Position numbers and translations under genes: made by a program. 64,000 nucleotides of DNA from SXOA01 sp046593355. Its GTDB lineage: Bacteria > Planctomycetota > Planctomycetia > Pirellulales > Pirellulaceae. The notes below the pieces were generated by a model. It did no database searches, had not been told where the DNA came from, and was given only the letters and a program-made list of their open reading frames with translations. Shown here piece by piece: positions 8,764 to 17,235 of this stretch (position 1 is its first letter; each line of letters starts with the position of its first letter). The stretch spans positions 92,824-156,823 of the forward strand of contig JBKJNY010000102.1 in the NCBI GenBank assembly GCA_046593355.1. The letters run 5' to 3'.

Positions 8764-9544
8764 ACCTCCGAATATGAAAACCGCCGTCGACATGAATCCG
8801 CTCACCGGTGCAGAACGGTATTTCGCCGCGCACCAGAGCCGCCACCGCCGCCGCAACGTCTTCGGGTTGTCCCCAGCGGCGAATGGGGGTCAAGCCGCCG
8901 GCAATCAATTCGTCGTATTTCTGCTTGACCGGCTCGGTCATGTCGCTGGCGATAATGCCGGGACAGACCTCAAACACGTTGACGTTGTGGGGGGCCAGGC
9001 GTTCCGCGAAGAGCCAGGTCATCATCTGCAGGGCCGATTTGGCGATGCAGTAGTCCGCCCGATTCACGGAAACCGCCAGCGCCGAGATGGAGGAGATATT
9101 CACAATCGTCCCCCGCTCCATCGTCTTGGCCTCGATCAGCCGCAGCATTTCGTTAGCCGCCGCCTGAGCCAGAAAGAACGGCCCCTTCAAGTTCGTGGCA
9201 AAAACTTCGTCCCACCCTTCCTCCGTCGCCTCCAGAATGTCACGCCGTCCCGGCGACGTAATGCCCGCGTTGTTCACCAGCACGTCCAGCCGCCCGAACT
9301 TCGCTAGCGTCGATTCCACCAGTCTCTGGCGGTCGGCACCGTTTCCCACATCCGCCTGAATAGCCACCGCCGACCCGCCGCCGGACTCAATCTCGGCAAC
9401 CTCCTCCTCAGCCTTGTCGCGACTGCGGACATAGTTCACAGCTACGCCGAACCCTTCTTTCGCCAAGCGCAGGGCGATTGCTCGACCGATGCCGCGGGAG
9501 GCACCAGTGACTAGAGCAGCCGGCTTGGTGAAATTCGAGGTCAT
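8759..9544 (-). CDS. SDR-family NAD(P)-dependent oxidoreductase (FabG-like)
   Basis: 261 residues, a classical short-chain dehydrogenase/reductase. The cofactor loop TGASRGIG is at 13-20, the structural NNAG at 91-94, and the catalytic Ser (about S152), Y165 and K169 (YCIAK) are all present. The C-terminal segment RIHVDGGFHI is the usual family ending. It resembles 3-oxoacyl-ACP reductases but the substrate is not fixed by sequence, and no other fatty-acid synthesis gene is nearby. The stop codon TAG lies inside the edge of the family B element. The start is followed upstream by an AT-rich spacer. Confidence 0.92.
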   Translation of the reverse strand: MTSNFTKPAALVTGASRGIGRAIALRLAKEGFGVAVNYVRSRDKAEEEVAEIESGGGSAVAIQADVGNGADRQRLVESTLAKFGRLDVLVNNAGITSPGRRDILEATEEGWDEVFATNLKGPFFLAQAAANEMLRLIEAKTMERGTIVNISSISALAVSVNRADYCIAKSALQMMTWLFAERLAPHNVNVFEVCPGIIASDMTEPVKQKYDELIAGGLTPIRRWGQPEDVAAAVAALVRGEIPFCTGERIHVDGGFHIRRL

Positions 9545-9719
9545 GGCTGGTGATTAGAAAGCGATAAGGGGTGATAAGGCGGTTTTATTCAGGTTTTTTT
9601 GGAATTAGTTGCCTCCATAAGACTATATATACAAAGGACTTAAGTGCTAAATTGCGGTGAATAATGGCCTCTCATTATACTTCCCTAACCGGGTGGTTTT
9701 ATAAGTGGTTTTTTGATTC

Positions 9720-9795
9720 GGGGTCGGGAGTCTTTGGCGTCAAAGGACGACCGATTGTCATTACGCGCGGCGGCCAAAGACTCTAGGGCCCCCTG
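9720..9795. repeat. Inverted-repeat element, family F copy 1
   Basis: Left arm GGGGTCGGGAGTCTTTGGC pairs imperfectly with a right arm around 9770-9795 (GCCAAAGACT, then CCCCC). Degenerate copy of the element at 10005. Confidence 0.75.
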
Positions 9796-10004
9796 ACGTT
9801 CCATCAGTATCGACGGTCATATTTTAGCAGTCCTGGAGTATCTCGGTGCGTACCGATACTTCCTCGGAGTCCGACAAGCATCCGTTCGGCAGGCGGGCAG
9901 TTTCCCATTGGCGCTTCGTAATGAAACAATTGTATACATTCTGGTTGGCACCGTCAATGACTTCCAGAAGATTTTTTGCTAAGTTTATTGGAGCTGCCAG
10001 ATCA

Positions 10005-10079
10005 AGGGGTCGGGAGTCTTTGGCGTCAGCGGTCATTGCCAACAGAACAGTCTATGACGCCAAAGACTCCCGACCCCCT
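10005..10079. repeat. Inverted-repeat element, family F copy 2
   Basis: Nearly perfect 24-nt arms: 10005-10028 reads AGGGGTCGGGAGTC and on; 10055-10079 is its reverse complement; the spacer is about 26 nt. It lies 30 nt before the start codon of the AhpD-like gene. Confidence 0.93.
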
Positions 10080-10109
10080 CACTCGCTCAAACCCAGCCGG
10101 ACGTTCCCC

Positions 10110-10529
10110 ATGACTTCCCGTCTCGCCACCGTTACCCCCGTCGCCGAATCAGCCGCCACCGGCAAGGTCGCGAAAATATTCGCCGACATCAAGCGGACGA
10201 AGAACATCGACTTCGTTCCGAACCTCTGGCGGGTCCTGGCGACCAGCCCGGATCAGCTTGAGCTTATCTGGACTCGGCTCAAGGCGCTGATGCACCCCGA
10301 AGCTGCCGGGCGGACCAGCCCGCTGGATGCCAGGACGCGGGAAGTCATCGCCCTTGCCGTCTCCGCCACCAACGGCTGCCGGTACTGCGTCAATTCGCAC
10401 ACCGCCGCGCTCAAAAAGCAGGGGGTGGATGACGCCGCACTGGGGGAAATCTTGGGTATTGTGGCCCTCTTCAACTCCACCAACGCCCTGGCCGATGGCT
10501 ACCAGGTGGAACCCGATATTCTGCCGTAA
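10110..10529 (+). CDS. AhpD-like / carboxymuconolactone decarboxylase-family protein
   Basis: 139 residues, helical, of the AhpD-like superfamily. The redox motif C90-R-Y-C93 with H97 (GCRYCVNSH) matches the CxxCxxxH signature of alkylhydroperoxidase AhpD proteins, which reduce peroxides or relay electrons to peroxiredoxins. No ahpC lies beside it; the redoxin at 53341 is far away. The Met chosen begins MTSRLATVTP. An F palindrome lies immediately before and another immediately after, so the gene is bracketed like a cassette. Both codons of the motif are ordinary TGC, so this is not a selenoprotein. Confidence 0.88.
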   Translation: MTSRLATVTPVAESAATGKVAKIFADIKRTKNIDFVPNLWRVLATSPDQLELIWTRLKALMHPEAAGRTSPLDARTREVIALAVSATNGCRYCVNSHTAALKKQGVDDAALGEILGIVALFNSTNALADGYQVEPDILP

Positions 10530-10537
10530 CGGTGCCT

Positions 10538-10614
10538 CGGGGTCAGGAGGAGTTTTCGCGGCAGTGTTTTCCGGCGAGATAGGATTGGCAGGCGCGAAAA
10601 CACCTCCCGACCCC
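10538..10614. repeat. Inverted-repeat element, family F copy 3
   Basis: Arms GGGGTCAGGAGGAGTTTTCG (10538) and CGAAAACACCTCCCGACCCC (ends 10614), about 35 nt apart. Begins 9 nt after the stop of the AhpD-like gene. Confidence 0.9.
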
Positions 10615-10634
10615 TTTCCGTTAAACTCACCTAA

Positions 10635-11159
10635 ATGTCCAACCCGCTCCTGCGACCGAATGACCCACGGTTCACCAAGCCGAACCTGCTTGATGCCCAG
10701 GGGAAGAACATATTCGCAGAGGGCAAGGGGAACGAAGTCGCCGCAGCCGCTGCGGTACAACCCGACGGCTCCACCGTCCCGGACGAAAACGTCTACAGCG
10801 GCTCCGTGGAAAGCACTCCCTACCAGCCGCGGTATGAAGTGAGCCAGAGACATCGCGGCACGCTGCTGATGGTGCTGGCGTGTACGGGACTGATTTTCTC
10901 TCTCTGCGGAGTGAGCTCCCTGGCGGGTTGGTGGGTGCTGGGCTGGATCCCTTCGTTCCTGGCGATTGTTCCCGCGGGCTGCGCGCTGGGACTCGGTTGG
11001 CAAGATTTGCGAGCCATGCGCATGGGGGCAATGGACCCCAAGGGGCAGAATCTGACGCAAACGGCCTTCTGGATGGGGGCGCTGGGGGTCTTCAGCTCCC
11101 TGGCGATGGACGCCACGGTTCTGTTTTTCGTGATCAACTTTCTGATGGAGCTTGTTTAG
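10635..11159 (+). CDS. Hypothetical membrane protein (DUF4190-like layout)
   Basis: 174 residues. The first 70 are polar, without a signal peptide. Three hydrophobic segments follow: about 77-98 (LLMVLACTGLIFSL), 101-122 (WWVLGWIPSFLAIVPAG) and 147-172 (FWMGALGVFSSLAMDATVLF). Between the second and third lies a DLRAMRMGAMDPKG loop. This order, a cytoplasmic head then paired helices with a GxxDLRxM loop, resembles small DUF4190-type proteins of planctomycetes, but the match is by appearance only. No function is proposed. Confidence 0.72.
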   Translation: MSNPLLRPNDPRFTKPNLLDAQGKNIFAEGKGNEVAAAAAVQPDGSTVPDENVYSGSVESTPYQPRYEVSQRHRGTLLMVLACTGLIFSLCGVSSLAGWWVLGWIPSFLAIVPAGCALGLGWQDLRAMRMGAMDPKGQNLTQTAFWMGALGVFSSLAMDATVLFFVINFLMELV

Positions 11160-11174
11160 GCAGGACTGCTCGGC

Positions 11175-11276
11175 ACTAGCCCGACGCGCAAGTGAGGGAG
11201 AGCAAATTCAGCGCTGTCGAAACCGTCGGAAATCGCGTACGGCATCGTCGCTCCCTCTCTTGCGCGTCGGGCTAGT
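11175..11276. repeat. Inverted-repeat element, family I
   Basis: Arms of about 26 nt, ACTAGCCCGACGCGCAAGTG... (11175) against ...CTTGCGCGTCGGGCTAGT (ends 11276), with a 50-nt interior. Located between the small membrane protein and aceE. Confidence 0.93.
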
Positions 11277-11424
11277 ATTCGCCGCAGACCCTTTACGACA
11301 ACGGCATTCAGCGGGACAATAAAGACAAATACCCCCGTTTTCCTCACTTGCCTCGTTGTGGCCCCGTTTGCTATGGATAGCACGGTCTTTGCGGTAGCGC
11401 AGGTTCCTAGAAAAAGGCTGGTCG

Positions 11425-14145
11425 ATGTCTGATACGAAAACGCTGGCTCAGGCCGAAGCACCCCCGACGGAGCCCTATGTAGTTCAGGTCCACGACATCG
11501 ACCCCGCGGAGACGCAGGAATGGCTGGAATCGCTCGAATATGTCCTGAAAACTAAAGGGACCGAGCGGGCCAAGTATCTGCTCTCCGTGCTGGAAAGCGA
11601 GGCCACCGAAAAGGGGGTGGAGCTGCCGCACCCGCTCAACACGCCGTACATCAACACGATTCCGCATAGCGCCCAGGCGCGCTACCCCGGCAACCGCGAA
11701 ATCGAGCGGCGGATCAAGAGCATCATCCGCTGGAACGCGATGGCGATGGTGCACCGGGCCAACAAGAAGGACGACGGGCTGGGCGGACATATTTCCACTT
11801 TCGCCTCCTCCGCGACCCTCTACGAAGTCGGCTTCAACCACTTCTTCCGCGGCCGGGGCGAAAGCGGCTACGACGGGGACCAGATTTATATCCAGGGGCA
11901 CGCTTCTCCCGGCATTTACTCGCGGGCTTTCCTCGAAGGCCGGCTGACCGAGAAGCACCTCGATAACTTCCGCCGCGAGTTGCAGCCGCACGGCGGCCTG
12001 TCGTCGTATCCGCACCCCTGGCTAATGCCGACGTTTTGGGAATTCCCCACGGTCTCGATGGGCCTGGGCCCGATCATGGCCATCTACCAGGCCCGCTTCA
12101 ACCTCTACCTTCAGGATCGCGGTATCAGCGACACCAGCCAGAAAAAGGTCTGGGCGTTCCTCGGTGACGGCGAATGCGATGAGCCGGAATCGCTCGGCGC
12201 GATCACGCTGGCCGGCCGCGAAAAGCTCGACAACTTGATTTTCGTGGTCAACTGTAACTTGCAGCGGCTGGATGGCCCGGTGCGCGGCAATGGCAAAATC
12301 ATTCAGGAGCTGGAAGGGCTGTTCCGCGGAGCCGGCTGGAACGTGATCAAAGTCATTTGGGGAGACGACTGGGATCAGCTTCTGGAACGAGACGAAACAG
12401 GACTGCTCGCCAAGCGGATGGAGGAGGTGGTCGATGGCGAGTATCAGAAATACACCGTCATGCCGGGCTCCTACGTTCGCGAAAACTTCTTCGGCAAATA
12501 TCCAGAGCTGCTCAAGCTCGTCGAAAGTTACTCGGACGAAAAGCTGGTGAAGCTCCGCCGCGGCGGCCACGACCCGGAAAAAGTCTACACCGCTTACAAA
12601 GCAGCTGTCGAACACAAGGGGCAACCGACGGTCATCCTGGCCAAGACCATCAAGGGCTACGGCCTGGGCGAAGCGGGCGAGGGGAAAAACGTCGCCCACA
12701 ACAACAAGAAGCTCAACGAGCAGGAATTGGTGGAGTTCCGCACCCGCTTCGGCATCCCGATTTCCGACGAGCAGATTGCCAAAACGCCGTTCTACTTGCC
12801 GCCGGCGGAAAGCACGGAGATGAAATACCTCCGCGAACGGCGAGTGGGCCTCGGCGGTCCCATCCCCAGCCGGCCCAAGGACCATCCCCGCACCGAAGTC
12901 CCGCGGCTCGATGCATACAAGCCCTTTCTGGGCGGCAGCGAGGGGAAGGAGATGTCCACCACGATGGGCTTCGTCCGGCTGCTCCAGCGCCTCTGCCGCG
13001 ACAAGAAAATCGGCAAATACGTTGTGCCGATTGTGCCCGACGAATCGCGGACCTTCGGCATGGAGGGGATGTTCTCCGAGATCGGCATCTACTCGCACAT
13101 CGGCCAGCTCTATGAGCCGGTCGATTCGCACCTACTTGCCAAATACAAGGAAGCGACCGACGGGCAAATCCTGGAAGAAGGCATCACCGAAGCGGGCAGC
13201 ATGTCCAGCTTCAATGCCGCGGGGACCGCCTATTCCTCGCACGGCGTCAACATGATGCCGTTCTACATCTATTACTCGATGTTCGGCTTCCAGCGGGTTG
13301 GGGATCTGATTTGGGCCGCGGCGGACATGCGGGCCAAGGGGTTTCTGATCGGCGGCACCGCGGGGCGGACCACCCTCAACGGCGAAGGCCTGCAACATCA
13401 GGACGGCCACAGCCTGCTCAACGCCATCGCCTTCCCCACCGTGCGGGCCTACGACCCGGCGTACACTTACGAGCTGGCGGTCATCGTCCTCGACGGCATG
13501 AAGCGGCTCTACGAGGACGGCGAGACCGGCATGTATTATCTGATGGCCGGCAATGAGAACTACGTCCATCCCGAAATGCCCGCGGGTGTGGAAGATGGCA
13601 TCGTCCGCGGCATGTACAAGCTGGCGACCAGGCAGGCGGACAAATCCATGCTCAAGGTCAATCTCTTCGGCAGCGGGGCCATTTTGCGGCACACGCTCTT
13701 GGCGGCTGATTTGCTCGCCGAAAAGTATGGCATCAGCAGCAATGTCTGGAGCGTCACCAGCTACACCCAGTTACGGCGGGACTGCCACACTTGCGAGCGC
13801 TGGAACATGTTCCACCCCGCCGACACGCCGCGGAAGAGCTACGTGGAAGAAACGCTCGCCGGCGAGAAGGGGCTGTTCATTGCCGCCAGCGACTACGTGC
13901 GAGCCTTGCCCGAGCAGATTTCCCGCTGGGTTCCCGGCGAGCTGTTTGCCCTCGGCACCGACGGCATGGGGCGCAGCGAAACCCGCGAAACTCTCCGTCG
14001 CCACTTCGAGGTGGATGCCGAGTGCATCGCCTACGCCACGCTGTACCGGCTGTTAAAGCGAGGCGAGCTTGACGCCGCGATCGTGACGAAGGCGATCAAG
14101 GACCTGGGGATAGACCCCGAAAAAGCCGACCCGTATTTTGCCTAA
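11425..14145 (+). CDS. aceE: Pyruvate dehydrogenase E1 component, homodimeric type
   Basis: 906 residues, close to the roughly 890 of the enterobacterial single-chain E1. It decarboxylates pyruvate with thiamine diphosphate and passes the acetyl group to the lipoyl arm of E2. The thiamine motif begins GDGECDEPES at residue 247. The N-terminal part has the E2-binding AceE sequence IDPAETQEWLESL, and the middle region the typical GQILEEGITEAG and GGTAGRTTLNGEGLQHQD active-site segments. E2 follows with only 37 nt between stop and start, so the two are one operon. E3 (lpd) is not in the window. Confidence 0.97.
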   Translation: MSDTKTLAQAEAPPTEPYVVQVHDIDPAETQEWLESLEYVLKTKGTERAKYLLSVLESEATEKGVELPHPLNTPYINTIPHSAQARYPGNREIERRIKSIIRWNAMAMVHRANKKDDGLGGHISTFASSATLYEVGFNHFFRGRGESGYDGDQIYIQGHASPGIYSRAFLEGRLTEKHLDNFRRELQPHGGLSSYPHPWLMPTFWEFPTVSMGLGPIMAIYQARFNLYLQDRGISDTSQKKVWAFLGDGECDEPESLGAITLAGREKLDNLIFVVNCNLQRLDGPVRGNGKIIQELEGLFRGAGWNVIKVIWGDDWDQLLERDETGLLAKRMEEVVDGEYQKYTVMPGSYVRENFFGKYPELLKLVESYSDEKLVKLRRGGHDPEKVYTAYKAAVEHKGQPTVILAKTIKGYGLGEAGEGKNVAHNNKKLNEQELVEFRTRFGIPISDEQIAKTPFYLPPAESTEMKYLRERRVGLGGPIPSRPKDHPRTEVPRLDAYKPFLGGSEGKEMSTTMGFVRLLQRLCRDKKIGKYVVPIVPDESRTFGMEGMFSEIGIYSHIGQLYEPVDSHLLAKYKEATDGQILEEGITEAGSMSSFNAAGTAYSSHGVNMMPFYIYYSMFGFQRVGDLIWAAADMRAKGFLIGGTAGRTTLNGEGLQHQDGHSLLNAIAFPTVRAYDPAYTYELAVIVLDGMKRLYEDGETGMYYLMAGNENYVHPEMPAGVEDGIVRGMYKLATRQADKSMLKVNLFGSGAILRHTLLAADLLAEKYGISSNVWSVTSYTQLRRDCHTCERWNMFHPADTPRKSYVEETLAGEKGLFIAASDYVRALPEQISRWVPGELFALGTDGMGRSETRETLRRHFEVDAECIAYATLYRLLKRGELDAAIVTKAIKDLGIDPEKADPYFA

Positions 14146-14149
14146 CCCG

Positions 14150-14173
14150 TGGGGTAGGCTTCTAGCCTGCCCA
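14150..14173. repeat. Half-element, family C copy 1
   Basis: A single hairpin, GGGGTAGGCT then TCT then AGCCTGCCCA, in the gap between aceE and aceF. It matches one arm of the full element at 25663-25743. Confidence 0.85.
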
Positions 14174-14182
14174 GAAACAACC

Positions 14183-15511
14183 ATGCCCACAGAAGTCACA
14201 CTCCCCAACCTTGGCGACGGCATTGATTCCGGCGACATCCTGGATGTCCTCGTGAAAGCGGGGGATCAGGTTGCCAAGGATCAGGGAATCATTGAAATCG
14301 AAACCGGCAAGGCCACGCTGCAGGTCCCTTCCACCTTTGCCGGCAAGGTGACCAAGGTACACGTCGCCGCGGGCCAAACGGTCAAGCCGGGCGCGGTCCT
14401 GCTGACGCTCGAAGCTGCTGCCAAAGAAGCTGTGGCCAAAGCACCGGCCGCGCCCGCCGCAAAAGCGCCGCCACCCGCTGCCGCTGCGCCGGCCGCTAAG
14501 TCGGCTCCCAAGCCCTCAGCCCCAAAGTCACCATCGCCTGCTCCGGCCGCTCCGCCTCCGGAGCTTGCTCCTGTCGCTGTGGAAGCCCCAGCCGAGCCGG
14601 TTCCCGAGCCGGCCGAAAATGGCGGTGAGATTGCCGCCGGCCCCGCGGTCCGGCGATTTGCCCGCGAAGTCGGCGTGGACCTGAATCGCGTCACCGGCAG
14701 CGGCCCCGGCGGGCGCATCAGTCGAGAGGATGTATTGACGGTCGTCCGTCAGTCGAGCCAAGCCGCTGGCGCGAACGGCGCGGGGAAGGCTTCCCAGCGG
14801 GACAATTGGGGGCCCATCCATGCCGAGAAGATGACCAAAATCCGCAAGACCATTGCGGCGAAAATGGCGGAGTCCGGCACCACCGTCCCCCGCGTCACCA
14901 ATTTCGACGATGCCGACGTGACGGAACTCGAAAAAATCCGCCTGACGAGCAAGGACGATTACGCCAAGAAGGGGATCAAGCTCACCAGCCTGCCGTTTGT
15001 GGTCAAAGCGGTGGCGATGGCCCTCCGCTCCCATCCCATCATCAACGCCTCGCTGGATTTGGAGAGCGAGCAGATTATCTACAAAGACTACGTCAACATC
15101 GGCATCGCCGTGGATACCGACCGCGGCCTCGTCGTCCCCAGCCTCCGCAACGCCGACGACTTGAGCATCTCGGACATCGCCCGCGGCCTGGCCACCATCT
15201 CCGAGAACATGCGGGAGGGGCGGATCAACCCCGCCGACCTCGCCGGCAGCACCTTCAGCATCAGCAACCTGGGGGCCATCGGCGGCACCTACAGCACGCC
15301 CATCATCAACACGCCCGAGGTCGCCATCCTCCTCGTCGGCCGCTCGCGAAAAATGCCCGTCGTCGTCGATGACCAGGTGCAAATCCGCCTGATGATGCCA
15401 CTGAGCCTCTCCTACGACCATCGCCTGGTCGATGGCGGCGCTGCGGCTCGGTTTCTCAACGATGTGATTGATTATCTGAGGGCGCCGGGTCGCCTGCTGC
15501 TCGCGCCGTAG
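14183..15511 (+). CDS. aceF: Pyruvate dehydrogenase E2, dihydrolipoamide acetyltransferase
   Basis: 442 residues. One N-terminal lipoyl domain (about 1-78) with lipoylated K43 in ETGKA is followed by a long Ala/Pro linker, a peripheral subunit-binding domain (about 165-200, AVRRFAREVGVDLNRV), and the C-terminal acyltransferase core. The catalytic H413 and D417 sit in DHRLVDGG. It transfers the acetyl group from lipoamide to CoA at the centre of the complex. The Met at 14183 is chosen because the lipoyl domain begins there (PTEVTLPNLG); the 15 codons before it come from the family C hairpin. Its TAG stop lies in the left edge of element G. Confidence 0.96.
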   Translation: MPTEVTLPNLGDGIDSGDILDVLVKAGDQVAKDQGIIEIETGKATLQVPSTFAGKVTKVHVAAGQTVKPGAVLLTLEAAAKEAVAKAPAAPAAKAPPPAAAAPAAKSAPKPSAPKSPSPAPAAPPPELAPVAVEAPAEPVPEPAENGGEIAAGPAVRRFAREVGVDLNRVTGSGPGGRISREDVLTVVRQSSQAAGANGAGKASQRDNWGPIHAEKMTKIRKTIAAKMAESGTTVPRVTNFDDADVTELEKIRLTSKDDYAKKGIKLTSLPFVVKAVAMALRSHPIINASLDLESEQIIYKDYVNIGIAVDTDRGLVVPSLRNADDLSISDIARGLATISENMREGRINPADLAGSTFSISNLGAIGGTYSTPIINTPEVAILLVGRSRKMPVVVDDQVQIRLMMPLSLSYDHRLVDGGAAARFLNDVIDYLRAPGRLLLAP

Positions 15512-15632
15512 TAGGCTGTCTCTCCGAGACGGCCTGGCGTGGACGCCGCCCTTCGTGAAAAGTGCTTTCACGAAATACCCTCTCGCGTCAGGCTACCTCA
15601 ACACCCGACCGTCTTGGAAAGACGGCCTACTT
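15508..15632. repeat. Multi-hairpin palindromic element, family G
   Basis: Outer arms GTAGTAGGC (15508) and GCCTAC (ends 15632). Inside are successive hairpins: GTCTC/GAGAC, GGCGTGGACGCC, TTCGTGAAA/TTTCACGAA and CCGTCTT/AAGACGG. Its first TAG is the stop codon of aceF. It lies between convergent genes. Confidence 0.85.
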
Positions 15633-15639
15633 TGGGAAC

Positions 15640-17100
15640 CTACAGATACGGCATCGCCAGCCTTGCGATCCCGTCGCGCAGGCGGACGGGAATCGTGCGG
15701 CTGTCAACTTCTTCCAGGCTGGTCTGGTGGGAGACGCTGATTCTGTGACGGACGATTTCATTGAGCTGCGCGGCTAAAATCCGGTCGTAGCATTCTACGT
15801 TGAATTCAAAGTTCAGGCGGAGGCTTCGCGCGTCCCAGTTCGCGCTGCCGACGAAGCTCCACACGTCGTCCACCACCATCAGCTTGGTGTGGTCGAACGG
15901 GGGAGGCGACAGCCAGACCTTGCAGCCCCGCTGCAGCACCTGCCAAAGCTGCGCCGTGCAGGCCCACTGCACCAGCCGCAGGTTGTTCTTTTGCGGCACG
16001 ATGATATTCACGTCCACACCGCGCATGGCGGCCACGTTGAGGGCTGTAATCAGTGCCTGGTCCGGCAGAAAATACGGGGTGATGATGTTCAGCGACCTGC
16101 TCGCGCAGCCGATCGCGCCGAGGATCGTCAGGCGGATTTTGTCGTACTCCACGTCCGGCCCATCCTCAATTCCGCGAGCCAGGCAGGTGCCGATCTGCTC
16201 CACGGCGGGGAACCAGGCATCGCCGGCCAGGCGTTCGTCCGTGCAGAACTCCCAGTCGTCCGCGAACGTCTCTTGCAAATGAGTGACGACCGGCCCTTCG
16301 ACCTTGAAATGCAGGTCATGCAGCGGGTGTTTGCCAGGATTGCTCTCGCAGCTCCCTTGGCGGATGTTCATACCGCCGGTGAAGCCGACGCGGCCGTCCA
16401 CTACCATGATTTTGCGGTGGCTTCGCAAATTGCTGTAGTGAAATTTCCAGGGAATCAGAGTGGGGAGGAAGGTATCGAAACTGATGCCTGCCCCACGGAG
16501 ATGCCCCTTGATGGACGGCCAGGTGTAACGGGTGCCCACGTCGTCAATCAGCACCCGCACCTCCACGCCTCGGTCCTTGGCACGAGCCAGCGCGTGGACA
16601 AACTTTCGCCCCGCTTCGTCGTTATCAAAAATATAGGTTTGCAGGCTGACGGATTTGTTGGCCCCATCGATGGCGGCGAGCATTTCCGCGTAGGCATCGT
16701 CCCCCTTGGCCAGCGGCGTCAGGCGGTTGCCGTCGAGCAATGGGATCTTGGAGGCTTTGTCGACGAATTGGACCAGGCGGCTGAGGCGGTCGTAGTCGGG
16801 GCCGAGCTCCCGGTGTAGGTCTTCATCGGTGCTGTACTCCCGCGGCGGCGAGGCCGGCTTCTGCTGATACTTCATCAGGCGGCGGGCCTTGCGGTGAATT
16901 CGGTTGACGCCGAACATCACGTACAAGAGCGTGCCGAAGAAAGGCGTCAGCCAGATGATGCCCACCCAGCCCAGAGCGCTGCGGTTGTCCCGCTTGGTGA
17001 GGACGACGTGGCACGACGCGCCGATGGCCAGTCCCGTGTTGAGGACGGCGAATAGGTAGGGCCAGAGGGTGTAGAAGATTTCGGGGAGCAGGTCGTCCAT
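15640..17100 (-). CDS. cls: Cardiolipin synthase, phospholipase D family
   Basis: 486 residues. Two N-terminal transmembrane helices (about 12-32 and 42-64) are followed by two PLD catalytic motifs: H228-K230-D235 (HRKIMVVDG) and H404-K406-D411 (HTKLMVVDD). Both carry the downstream Gly-Asn/Ser part (GFTGGMN, SFVGSANWD). This arrangement and length match bacterial cardiolipin synthases of the Cls type, which join two phosphatidylglycerols, or use a related phospholipid, at the cytoplasmic membrane. The start MDDLLPEIFY is the only one that keeps both helices. It converges on aceF across the G element. Confidence 0.93.
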   Translation of the reverse strand: MDDLLPEIFYTLWPYLFAVLNTGLAIGASCHVVLTKRDNRSALGWVGIIWLTPFFGTLLYVMFGVNRIHRKARRLMKYQQKPASPPREYSTDEDLHRELGPDYDRLSRLVQFVDKASKIPLLDGNRLTPLAKGDDAYAEMLAAIDGANKSVSLQTYIFDNDEAGRKFVHALARAKDRGVEVRVLIDDVGTRYTWPSIKGHLRGAGISFDTFLPTLIPWKFHYSNLRSHRKIMVVDGRVGFTGGMNIRQGSCESNPGKHPLHDLHFKVEGPVVTHLQETFADDWEFCTDERLAGDAWFPAVEQIGTCLARGIEDGPDVEYDKIRLTILGAIGCASRSLNIITPYFLPDQALITALNVAAMRGVDVNIIVPQKNNLRLVQWACTAQLWQVLQRGCKVWLSPPPFDHTKLMVVDDVWSFVGSANWDARSLRLNFEFNVECYDRILAAQLNEIVRHRISVSHQTSLEEVDSRTIPVRLRDGIARLAMPYL

Positions 17101-17235
17101 CAGGAGGTCCGGGGGAAGGGGGTGCTCTTTGATTCTAGCCGGATGAGTTTAGGGAGTTGTTGTCCTAATAGGAATTTCGGAGAAGGCGTGTTCTAATGCC
17201 AGGGTCCATTTTCCGCCCTTTCCGGAGGCGCTGTC

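Larger units (their letters stand above)
9545..10109. other. 565-nt non-coding, partly AT-rich spacer with two F elements
   Basis: No convincing gene. The first 170 nt are markedly richer in A and T than anything else in the window (runs of T, and TATATATAC near 9626). Two copies of the F palindrome (9720-9795 and 10005-10079) follow, separated by about 210 nt. That spacer contains a hairpin near 9836-9860 (AGTATC, then TCGGT pairing with ACCGA and TACT). It may hold the promoter of the AhpD-like gene or a small RNA; nothing further can be supported. Confidence 0.6.

Noticed and set aside
10110..10529. Second selenoprotein candidate among redox proteins
   Set aside because: Both cysteines of the AhpD-like CxxC motif are ordinary TGC codons and no in-frame TGA is near.
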